In this document: piece by piece, positions 36,691 through 43,675 of the stretch
Layout of the letters: every line of letters begins with the position of its first letter
Position numbering within the stretch: position 1 is the first letter of the stretch
Assembly (NCBI RefSeq): GCF_014466955.1
Contig: NZ_AP023396.1
Coordinates: 1,798,001 to 1,862,000 of the forward strand
Direction of reading: 5' to 3'
Source: Nocardia wallacei
GTDB taxonomy: Bacteria > Actinomycetota > Actinomycetes > Mycobacteriales > Mycobacteriaceae
Length of the DNA: 64,000 nt
Translations under genes and position numbers: made by a program
The notes under the pieces: model-generated
The model's database searches: none
Seen by the model: only the letters and a program-made list of their open reading frames with translations
Told to the model about the DNA's origin: nothing

Positions 36691-37419
36691 ATGACCGGTG
36701 GTGTGAACACGAGGTACGAAGTCGAACATGCGCAGCGGATCGCCGCCGCGCATGACGACCTGGAGCGGCACGGTGCCGCGGTGGTGTCCTGGCTCTTTCC
36801 CGCGTCAGTTCGGTATGCGATTGCGGCTGAGGCCATCTGGTTGGCGGAGCAGTTGGGCGTCCGTCGGGACTTGGCTTTCGCCGAGACAGGTTTCACGCCT
36901 CGCCGGATGAGGAACGTGAGGCGGGCGCAGATCGCGGAGAGCGGAGTTGTGATCCGGGAGACGTATGCATCACCCGAGGTCGCCGAGGTTGTGGCTGCCG
37001 TGGCCGGTCAAGCTGTGTATTCATGCCCGTATGAGCCCGAACAGTTCGTGGTTACCCAGCTGGACCGGGTGGGTGACACGCATGGATGGCATTGGGACGA
37101 TTACAGTTTCGCGCTGGTGTGGGTGGCCGAATGCCCGGACACCGTTGACGGCGGATTCGTCGAGTGTGTCCCGGGCACGGTGTGGGATAAGCAGCAGCCG
37201 GGCATCGAGCAGGTACTTCGTGATCGCGCGATCCACCGGCTGGAGGCCGGTCCGGGACAGGTGTATCTCATGCGGGCGAGTACGACGCTGCATCGGGTGC
37301 ACCCGATTCGGCGGGGCCGCCGCACGATTGTGAACATGGCGTTCGCGGCGGAGGATGAATTGTCGCGGCCCGTATCGCACGAGACGATGGACGCACTGTG
37401 GTCCGAGCCTGGGGATTGA
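36691..37419 (+). CDS. BesD/HalD-like Fe(II)/2-oxoglutarate oxygenase with intact H-x-D
   Basis: 242 residues. The iron site reads HGWHWDDYSF, giving His-x-Asp; the distal His and the 2-oxoglutarate Arg lie in TTLHRVHPIRRGRRTIVNMAF. The arrangement FALVWVAECPDTVDGGFVECVPGTVWDKQQP matches the HalD/BesD/ArpA group that acts on free amino acids. In the halogenases of that group the Asp is replaced by Gly to make room for chloride. Here the Asp is present, so hydroxylation is the expected reaction. The ATG at 36691 is used; a GTG at 36670, overlapping the kinase stop, would add seven residues. Confidence 0.75.
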   Translation: MTGGVNTRYEVEHAQRIAAAHDDLERHGAAVVSWLFPASVRYAIAAEAIWLAEQLGVRRDLAFAETGFTPRRMRNVRRAQIAESGVVIRETYASPEVAEVVAAVAGQAVYSCPYEPEQFVVTQLDRVGDTHGWHWDDYSFALVWVAECPDTVDGGFVECVPGTVWDKQQPGIEQVLRDRAIHRLEAGPGQVYLMRASTTLHRVHPIRRGRRTIVNMAFAAEDELSRPVSHETMDALWSEPGD

Positions 37420-37431
37420 GCGGAGGAAACC

Positions 37432-38226
37432 TTGCCGGTTGAGAGCGTCACATTGGGATCAGTGGACGGTGTGCGGCTCGACGCAGCGGTCCATATGGCA
37501 TCCGTTCCGGCCAAGGGGGTCGTGCTGCTGGTGCACGGGATCACTGTGGATATGGACGAGGGCGGTGGGATGTTCGTCCGCTTGGCCGAGCGACTGACCG
37601 CTGTGGGATTTGATGTCGTGCGGTTCTCGTTCCGGGGGCATGGAAACAGCGGTGGGACGCAACGCGGAGTGACCATTGCTGGCGAGTGCCTGGATCTGGA
37701 GGCTGCGGTGCAGTTCCTCCAGGGGCGGTTTCCGGGCCGGTTTTCGATTGTGGCGGCTAGTTTCGGGGCCGTGTCCACGGTGCTGTCGCTGCCGTGGCTT
37801 GCTGATGGGCTTGATCGGTTGGTGCTGTGGAATCCTGTCCTCGACCTGCGGCATACGTTCCTGGAGCCGGATTTGGCGTGGGGTGAAGAGAACTTCGGCG
37901 CGTCGCAGCGCAAACTATTGCACGACACCGGAGTCCTGGTGGTCGACGGGGAATTCGAACTCGGCCGCGTGTTGTTCAGCGAGTTCGCCCACTACGACCC
38001 ACTGGCACGATTCCTCGACAGCACCGTGCCGTCGCTGATCGTCCATGGAGACCGTGACACCGCGGTCTCCTACGAGATTTCCGCTCGGGCCGCGATGTCG
38101 AGGCCGAATACGGCGCTGCGTACCATCGCTGGTTCGGATCACGGCTTCGACTCGCGGGAGCGCGAAGATCAGGCGATCTCGGAGACGGTTGACTGGCTGG
38201 TCGGCCAGGTCGCGCCCGCCTCGTGA
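37432..38226 (+). CDS. Alpha/beta hydrolase
   Basis: 264 residues from the TTG at 37432, which has GGAGGAAACC just upstream. GVVLLVHGITVDMDEGG carries the oxyanion region; FSFRGHGNSGGT follows; the nucleophile elbow is the variant VAASFGAV. Late motifs are VPSLIVHGDRDTAVSYE with Asp and SDHGFDSRERE with His. It belongs to the serine aminopeptidase/acylglycerol-lipase-like hydrolases. The elbow (A-S-F-G) lacks the canonical G-x-S-x-G first Gly but keeps Ser. It follows the oxygenase by 12 bases and overlaps the next gene. Confidence 0.75.
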   Translation: MPVESVTLGSVDGVRLDAAVHMASVPAKGVVLLVHGITVDMDEGGGMFVRLAERLTAVGFDVVRFSFRGHGNSGGTQRGVTIAGECLDLEAAVQFLQGRFPGRFSIVAASFGAVSTVLSLPWLADGLDRLVLWNPVLDLRHTFLEPDLAWGEENFGASQRKLLHDTGVLVVDGEFELGRVLFSEFAHYDPLARFLDSTVPSLIVHGDRDTAVSYEISARAAMSRPNTALRTIAGSDHGFDSREREDQAISETVDWLVGQVAPAS

Positions 38227-38885
38227 CTCCCAGGGACCTGCACGGGCCGATTCGGCTCGGTGATGATGTGATCATCGGCGAGCACTGCGTTCTGGGATGC
38301 CCGAAGGAAACGCGTCTGCGGGAAGCTCAACGTGGGCGATGGTCGGCGGGTACTCCTGTCGTGATCGGAGATCGGAGTCTGCTGTTCAACCAGGTCATCA
38401 TCCAGGAAGGCACAGCTCTTGGCATGGAGTGCGTGGTAGAAGACCGGGCACGGATCGGGTACGGGTGTGTGATCGGCGACCGGACCCGGGTCGTCCACGG
38501 CGCCTACATCTGTGATCGCGTCACGATCGGCGCGGACGCGTGTGTCGCTGGGTTCGTTTGCGATGCGACGGTGATCGGTGACCGCGCGACCGTGATGGGC
38601 GAGCTGGTCCACGAGTACACGAGTCCGCATCTGGGTTGGTGGGGAGTGGATGAAGAACCGCCCGTGGTCGAGGCGGATTCGGTGGTCGGGTTTGGTGCAC
38701 GAGTGGTCGGCGGCGTCCGGATCGGGCCTCGCAGCTACGTCGCGGCCGGCGCGGTCGTGACCAAGAACGTGCCGAGTGAGCACGTCGTCACCGGCGTCAA
38801 TGTTCACACGCCGATCGGCGAGTGGCCCGGTAAACGTCTTTCGGCGCTGATCGAACACTGGACGGCACCGCGACCGATGCGGTGA
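38223..38885 (+). CDS. Left-handed beta-helix (hexapeptide) transferase
   Basis: 220 residues from the GTG at 38223, overlapping the hydrolase stop (GTGA). Many hexapeptide turns are visible (GDDVIIGEHCVLG, VVEDRARIGYGCVIGDRTRVVHGAYICDRVTIGADACVAG, AVVTKNVPSEHVVTGV). These build the trimeric beta-helix of acyl- and acetyltransferases such as sugar O- or N-acetyltransferases. The late PAVVTKNVP-like segment is typical of sugar acyltransferases. Last gene of the row, 13 bases from the converging GT25 gene. The acceptor is unknown. Confidence 0.75.
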   Translation: MTPRDLHGPIRLGDDVIIGEHCVLGCPKETRLREAQRGRWSAGTPVVIGDRSLLFNQVIIQEGTALGMECVVEDRARIGYGCVIGDRTRVVHGAYICDRVTIGADACVAGFVCDATVIGDRATVMGELVHEYTSPHLGWWGVDEEPPVVEADSVVGFGARVVGGVRIGPRSYVAAGAVVTKNVPSEHVVTGVNVHTPIGEWPGKRLSALIEHWTAPRPMR

Positions 38886-38898
38886 TCGAAGCCGCGCA

Positions 38899-39633
38899 TC
38901 ACCACCGAATGAAGTCGGAATTCTCGGTGTCGCTGCCGGCGTCGTCCTTCGGTCGTTGTGTGACCAGCGGCGGATCGAACGCTAGCGCGGTGAGTCGCGG
39001 TGCGAACCGTGCCCGCACATCGGGTCGTGGATGTGGTGTGTAGAGGGCGGGAAGGAACTCGTCGACCGGCACGATGGCCTCGGTGAGTTCGGTGGACAGT
39101 GCGGTACGCAGGCCACTGCGAGTGAGCAGATAGGCGTAGCTGCAGTGGCTGTAGCCGGGGTGGACGATCCCGGGAACCGGCGTAGGGGTGTCCGGCCGGA
39201 GCAGGTCGCGCCCGAGGTACAGCATGTCGAATGCGATATCGACTTCGTCGATCAGGTTCAGGGTCTGGAGAAGGCGTGGTGCGAATTCCGGTGGGAGGGT
39301 CGCGTCGTCTTCGAGGATCAGAGTGTACGGGGCTGCGCTGTGCTTCTCGGCGTGGTTCCAGCATGCGAGATGAGCGAGAGTGCAGCCTATTTCGCCGTAT
39401 TTGAGCGGTCGATTCCACCACGGGTTGTCGGAGTCGATTTGCCAGTCGAACAGCTTGATTCCAAGCGCCTGGAGGTCGCTGGTGGCGAGTTGCCGGCCGT
39501 CGATGACCACGTCGAGGTCCGAGGTGTAGGTGACCGTCATTGCCGAAGGTAGCCGGGCGCTGATCCATGCTCGGCGGTCTTTCCGCCGTGGCAGATTCAC
39601 GACATAGGTGGCGATGTCGTCCAGATTCGTCAC
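38899..39633 (-). CDS. Glycosyltransferase family 25 (LPS-biosynthesis/procollagen type)
   Basis: 244 residues from the GTG at 39633. The GT25 signatures are clear: YVVNLPRRKDRRAW at the N-terminus, KYGEIGCTLAHLACWNHA, the metal-binding LILEDDATLPPEF, and IVPVDEFLPALY. Members transfer hexoses from nucleotide sugars to surface glycans or to hydroxylated residues in proteins. A partner for the nearby iron hydroxylase is conceivable (hydroxylate, then glycosylate) but this is inference. The start overlaps the stop of the preceding regulator gene by four bases. Confidence 0.82.
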   Translation of the reverse strand: MTNLDDIATYVVNLPRRKDRRAWISARLPSAMTVTYTSDLDVVIDGRQLATSDLQALGIKLFDWQIDSDNPWWNRPLKYGEIGCTLAHLACWNHAEKHSAAPYTLILEDDATLPPEFAPRLLQTLNLIDEVDIAFDMLYLGRDLLRPDTPTPVPGIVHPGYSHCSYAYLLTRSGLRTALSTELTEAIVPVDEFLPALYTPHPRPDVRARFAPRLTALAFDPPLVTQRPKDDAGSDTENSDFIRW

Positions 39634-40850
39634 GCCGTTTGCCCGGGGGAGCAGCGGTGATGGCAGGTGAAGCGTTTGGTGTTGTCGATCACGACTCCCC
39701 AGTTCGCGCCGTGGGGGCGGGACATGAGCAGCAGGGGCTCCATGACGGTGAGGTCGGCGACGTCGGTGATGCCGCCGACGCGACGGGCTTCGGTGACCAC
39801 GACGAAGTCATCCTGACCGACGTGGTCGGAGAGGTATTCGACATTGGTGGGTCCTCGTCGTGGATCGAGTAGTGCGCGGGCCGCGCCGAGGACCCCGAGG
39901 GTGAGGCACCCGCCCAGCAGTAGCGCGGTGGTTCCCTGCACGGTGAGCCGGGTGAGCACGGCGAGGTCTTCGATCAGCTCGCCACCGGGTGTCCACCGTG
40001 GAGCCATACAGAGGTTGTCCAGTTCGGGTACGACGAGCGGGTCGTCCTCACCGAGCGGATTCGCATCAAAGTAGAAGGGTAACTGAGGGAGGAACTCCCG
40101 GTATTTGGCGTTCCACGGTGGGCCGCCGATCACCACGAGAACCTCGACCTGGGTATCGAAGTACTCCGAGGGCGCGAAGTCGCGCACAACCGCGGTGGGA
40201 GCGAGTTGCGCCAGTTGGGTGCGGACGAAGATCAATGTGTCCAAGTCAGCGAACTTGGCATACCGCAGGTAGTTCCGATCCTGTGGTGACGCATACTCTG
40301 GACGTTCGTCCACGGGGATTTCGGAGCAGACAATGTCGACGCCACCGCTAGGACGCAGGCCCCAGAACCGGCGCACAGCATCGTAGGGATCCTGTTTGCT
40401 GGCCCGGCCGTGGTGGCTCGGGCTGCGGTCGATGGCCTGCGTCTGTGCCCCGTCAGGAGCCGACGAGATCGTTACCAGGAGATAAGCCAGGGTGTCGAGG
40501 GCTTGGTCGGAACGGCGGCGCACGGTCTTGACCGCGCACTTGAGGTGCTGGGCCAGGGACTCTTGCCTGTCGGTGAGCGTCGGGTAACTGTGGTCAGGTC
40601 GAACGTTGAAATCCACTTCGGCGTAGACCCGCTCGCTCTCGGTGAGCTGACCGATCGCCTGACGCAGGATTGCGGCGAGATGTTCGATGTGTTCGGCAGA
40701 GCCAGGCTCGGTGTCGGAGTCGCGGCACAGATATGCCTGCACAGGTTCGTCGATGATGGTGAGCAGTGCTGTGGGCCGCGCCAATCCGAGTCCGCGGCGC
40801 ACCCGTCTCAAGCTGTCCTTCACCTGGTCGATAGAGGGCGGCGCCAGCAT
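39630..40850 (-). CDS. Putative regulator: helix-turn-helix plus unrecognised sensor domain
   Basis: 406 residues. Residues 60-125 contain LTESERVYAEVDFNV, then RQESLAQHLKCAVKTVRRRSDQALDTLAYLL, which fits a helix-turn-helix as found in actinobacterial regulators. The C-terminal 240 residues are alpha/beta with FADLDTLIFVRTQLAQL, VEVLVVIGGPPWNAKYREFL and FVVVTEARRVGGIT, a nucleotide-binding or Rossmann-like pattern I cannot name. It is divergent from the peptide gene at 41092, with TGTCCA boxes beginning two bases upstream of its start, and so could control itself and the peptide cluster. That is inference. Confidence 0.5.
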   Translation of the reverse strand: MLAPPSIDQVKDSLRRVRRGLGLARPTALLTIIDEPVQAYLCRDSDTEPGSAEHIEHLAAILRQAIGQLTESERVYAEVDFNVRPDHSYPTLTDRQESLAQHLKCAVKTVRRRSDQALDTLAYLLVTISSAPDGAQTQAIDRSPSHHGRASKQDPYDAVRRFWGLRPSGGVDIVCSEIPVDERPEYASPQDRNYLRYAKFADLDTLIFVRTQLAQLAPTAVVRDFAPSEYFDTQVEVLVVIGGPPWNAKYREFLPQLPFYFDANPLGEDDPLVVPELDNLCMAPRWTPGGELIEDLAVLTRLTVQGTTALLLGGCLTLGVLGAARALLDPRRGPTNVEYLSDHVGQDDFVVVTEARRVGGITDVADLTVMEPLLLMSRPHGANWGVVIDNTKRFTCHHRCSPGQTA

Positions 40851-40851
40851 C

Positions 40852-40996
40852 TGTCCACCTTATGTCCAGCGAAGGCGAATGCGACATCGGGTTTCCCGAG
40901 CGGCCGTACTACCTGTGTCCAGAAAATGTCCACTCCAGTCCAGGGTGTCCAGAAACTCGGGATGCAGCAGGGATAGCACATACAGCGCAGTGGACA
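40852..40996. promoter_or_regulatory. Array of TGTCCA boxes in the divergent control region of the peptide cluster
   Basis: TGTCCA at 40852, 40863, 40916, 40927 and 40946, and the inverted TGGACA at 40991. The first two and the next two pairs are each exactly 11 bp apart; TGTCCAGAAA recurs 30 bp apart (40916 and 40946). All lie between the divergent starts at 40850 and 41092. Repeats in helical register suggest cooperative binding of one regulator. Confidence 0.55.
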
Positions 40997-41091
40997 GACA
41001 CTCGAATCGTGGCTGATCGAAAATCTGTTCGGAAGTAGCAGGATTCGTGCACTCCAGCCACCGTCCAGGAGACCGACGGAAGGGAAAAGTC

Positions 41092-41184
41092 ATGTCGGAG
41101 CACGCCACCACCACGGCCGAGCGTGGGGAGTACGAAGCCCCCAAGGTGGAGACGAAATCGATGATCAGCCGCCAGTGCGACTGA
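41092..41184 (+). CDS. Candidate RiPP precursor peptide, 30 residues
   Basis: A 30-codon gene starting at 41092 with AAGGGAAAAGTC just upstream. The peptide has a hydrophilic leader (MSEHATTTAERGE), then YEAPKVE, then a short basic and polar end, TKSMISRQCD. Y-x-x-P followed by a small hydrophobic residue is the motif with which lasso-type and related leaders bind PqqD-like recognition domains, and the next two proteins both carry such a domain. Cys29 next to the C-terminus is the only Cys and a likely modification site. The stop is two bases before an in-frame ATG and 67 bases before the best start of the next gene. Identification as a precursor is inference, strongly supported by context. 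Confidence 0.65.
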   Translation: MSEHATTTAERGEYEAPKVETKSMISRQCD

Positions 41185-41251
41185 GATGACAACCCTGGTC
41201 GGCCGCGGTGTGGTCGGCCAGGGACCGGCGGCAACAACAAGGGGTGGTCGA

Positions 41252-42256
41252 ATGCTGACCTTGTACGTGGGTGATCTCCACTTTTCGGGATGGTCGATGC
41301 GCGGTCGAGTCGCGGTGGCCGAGAAGGGCCTTCCAGTGGCCGAAAGGATCGTGGAGCTGGATTGGCCGATCCGGGAAAGTCCGGACGGGGTGCTGTTCGC
41401 CGGCGACGGGACCGACGAACGCGAGGCCGGTATCGGCTGCGCGTGTGATGCCGACGAACTCGCGGAAGCCGATGTCGAAGGCATTCTGGAGGACTCCGCG
41501 ATGTCGCTGCTGCCTCGGGTCCCGATTCTGGCCGACACCGAGACCGGAGCCGTTGCCGGAGATGTGGTCTCGATCGCCGAATACCTCGATGAAATCGCAC
41601 CGGACTCCGGTCCCAGCCTCATGGGCACCACGCGACGCCAACGGGCCTTGGTCCGCTCTATCTCCGCCTGGGCGAGTCACGACCTGCCGTACCTGCGCGA
41701 GGGCGCGTCCTACGCACGCTCGCTCCGTACCGCCCCCGGCATTCCTGGGCCCGGCGCGGTGGAGCAGGCACGGTGGCTGTGCGATGTAGTGTCCGGATTG
41801 TTGCGCCGTTCGGGCGGTCCGTTCCTCGTCGGAGACTTCGGGCTCGCGGATGTGATGGTGTCGACCTACTTCCAGCAGCTCCGCGGCTGGCATATCGGCA
41901 TCGACGACCCCACCGTGCGCGACTACGCGGGTCGACTGCTGGAACGACCGTCGGTCGCTGACCACATCGACCAGGCCCGCGCGATCTACCGGGCCATCGA
42001 CGAAGCCCCGACCGGGTCGCCGCAGTGGATCCTGCGCCACTACCGCTATCACCCGGGCAAGCAATTGCTGCACGACTGGCAACGCGACCGCTGCGAACAA
42101 CTGGTCAACACCACCGCCGCGGAGGCAGTACAGCTGGCCTATCAGGGTCTCGACCTCGAGCAGATCACGCAGACGCTCGCCCAAACCTATGAGGTGCCGC
42201 CGGAGCGCGTTGCCGACGACGTCACCACGTTGTTCGCGCGGCTATCACCCGCCTGA
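41252..42256 (+). CDS. Glutathione-transferase-fold protein fused to a PqqD-like RiPP recognition domain
   Basis: 334 residues from the ATG at 41252, which has AAGGGG at good spacing and opens directly with the GST fold; an upstream in-frame ATG at 41186 is possible. Residues 1-110: thioredoxin-like part with LYVGDLHFSGWSMRGRVAVAEKGLPV, the cis-Pro segment RVPIL, and VSIAEYLDEI. Residues 115-245: helical GST part (RRSGGPFLVGDFGLADVMVSTYF). Residues 255-332: YRYHPGKQLL, VNTTAAEAVQLAYQGLDLEQITQTLAQTYEVPPERVADDV, which follows the PqqD/RRE pattern. The fusion should bind the leader peptide and act on the core or on a thiol adduct. I know no characterised protein of this design. Confidence 0.75.
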   Translation: MLTLYVGDLHFSGWSMRGRVAVAEKGLPVAERIVELDWPIRESPDGVLFAGDGTDEREAGIGCACDADELAEADVEGILEDSAMSLLPRVPILADTETGAVAGDVVSIAEYLDEIAPDSGPSLMGTTRRQRALVRSISAWASHDLPYLREGASYARSLRTAPGIPGPGAVEQARWLCDVVSGLLRRSGGPFLVGDFGLADVMVSTYFQQLRGWHIGIDDPTVRDYAGRLLERPSVADHIDQARAIYRAIDEAPTGSPQWILRHYRYHPGKQLLHDWQRDRCEQLVNTTAAEAVQLAYQGLDLEQITQTLAQTYEVPPERVADDVTTLFARLSPA

Positions 42257-42280
42257 CCGCTCGACGCGAGGAGCATCGCT

Positions 42281-43675
42281 ATGCCCGCCACCCTGTCCCG
42301 GGCCCTGACCCAGCAGCTGAGATACCGTGCCGACCTCGGCCTGCTGTTCGACCCACACACCGGCACCTTCCATCGACTCCGCAACGCGGTCGCCGAATCG
42401 ATGGTGTCCCTGATGTTCTCCGGCGCCGATGACGACACCGTCATCGGCGATATCGCGCAGCGCTACAACGCCGCCCCCTCACGCGTCGCCGCCGACGCCG
42501 CCGACCTGGTCGCCACCCTGACCTCCCCGCAGCCAGCAGCCGTCCAGGACGACGGCCGCGGATCGTTGCTGGGCGTCGACAAGCGGTTCGACACGAAGCT
42601 GGACTTCCCGCTGCGGCTGGAAATCGAGCTCACCGCCGTATGCAACTGGGCGTGCGGATTCTGCTACAACGTGTGGAAGATCGACCCGGACATGAGCGAC
42701 GCCGAGGTCCGGCGCGCGGTAAAAGCATTGCCGGAAAAGCATATTCCGACCGAGCTGGCATGCTCGATCCTCGACGAATGCGCAGACCGGGGCTGTTTCG
42801 TCATCCGCTACAGCGGCGGTGAGACACTGCTGCACCCCGATGCGATGGAGATCTTCGAACACGGTGGACGCCGCGGCCTGTACCAGGTGGTGTTCACCAA
42901 CGGCCACTTCCTCACCGCCGAACGGGCGAAGCGGCTGGCAGCAGCGAACGTGCGCTGTGTCCTCGTCTCGATCCACGGCGACCGCGACACCCACAACGAA
43001 CTGACCGGCCATCCCCGCGCCTATGACCGCGCGATCGACGCGATGCGACTGCTGATCGACGCCGGCATCACCGTGGTCGCGGAGATGACACTGGTCAAAA
43101 GCAACATCGACGGTGCGCTGGACGTCATCCGCGATGTGCATGCGCTCGGGGTGCGCGAGTTCGGCGTCATGCGCTACGTCCCGACCGGCCGCCACGACGA
43201 CCGCTACGGCATTCCGGTGTCGGTCACCATGCCGCTGATCACCCGCATCGACCACCTCCTTGCCACCGAATGCCCCGGGATGACGGTGGCGTGGCCCTGC
43301 GCGCAGAAGGTGTGCACCTCCGATACCGACACCCCGTTACGGTCCGACGACCCAACCCTCGGATTGCGGCTGTCGCAGATATCCGGGCACTGCGAATCGG
43401 GAATGGTGTGGGGCAGCGTCTCCTACGACGGCCGATTGCGGAACTGTCCGCACTCCAACGTCTACTTCGGTTCCCTGCACACCGAACCCCTCGCCGGAGC
43501 ATGGCCCGCCTTGACCGACGCCGTGCACGCAGCGGTCGCCACCAGGCCAACCTGCACCGGTTGCGCAGTCGCCGACGCCTGCCGCGGCGGCTGCCACCTG
43601 CCCAGCTTCTTCGCTCCAGCGACCGGAGTAGCGCTCGGAATGCCCGCTCTCGCCACCGATAGGATTTCCGGATGA
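42281..43675 (+). CDS. Radical SAM/SPASM peptide-modifying enzyme with N-terminal PqqD-like domain
   Basis: 464 residues. Residues 5-83 are PqqD-like (LLFDPHTGTFHRL, then VIGDIAQRYNAAPSRVAADAADLV). The radical SAM cluster is CNWACGFC (Cys121, 125, 128, CX3CX2C), with GGETLLHP as the SAM-binding GGE motif. The C-terminal SPASM region has many Cys (AWPCAQKVC, GHCESG, RNCPHSN, CTGCAVADACRGGC) for auxiliary iron-sulfur clusters. This build is that of RiPP-maturing enzymes that form carbon-carbon, thioether or related links in a leader-bound peptide. It starts 24 bases after the GST-RRE gene and overlaps the GlyRS start by four bases (ATGA). The bond formed cannot be predicted. Confidence 0.88.
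   Translation: MPATLSRALTQQLRYRADLGLLFDPHTGTFHRLRNAVAESMVSLMFSGADDDTVIGDIAQRYNAAPSRVAADAADLVATLTSPQPAAVQDDGRGSLLGVDKRFDTKLDFPLRLEIELTAVCNWACGFCYNVWKIDPDMSDAEVRRAVKALPEKHIPTELACSILDECADRGCFVIRYSGGETLLHPDAMEIFEHGGRRGLYQVVFTNGHFLTAERAKRLAAANVRCVLVSIHGDRDTHNELTGHPRAYDRAIDAMRLLIDAGITVVAEMTLVKSNIDGALDVIRDVHALGVREFGVMRYVPTGRHDDRYGIPVSVTMPLITRIDHLLATECPGMTVAWPCAQKVCTSDTDTPLRSDDPTLGLRLSQISGHCESGMVWGSVSYDGRLRNCPHSNVYFGSLHTEPLAGAWPALTDAVHAAVATRPTCTGCAVADACRGGCHLPSFFAPATGVALGMPALATDRISG

Noticed and set aside
36691..37419. Call as an amino-acid halogenase
   Set aside because: The iron site keeps Asp (H-W-D); known halogenases of this group have Gly there.
41092..41184. Call as a lasso peptide precursor
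   Set aside because: The YxxP leader motif fits, but no lasso cyclase (B1/B2, asparagine-synthetase-like C protein) is present and the putative core lacks the needed ring acid spacing.
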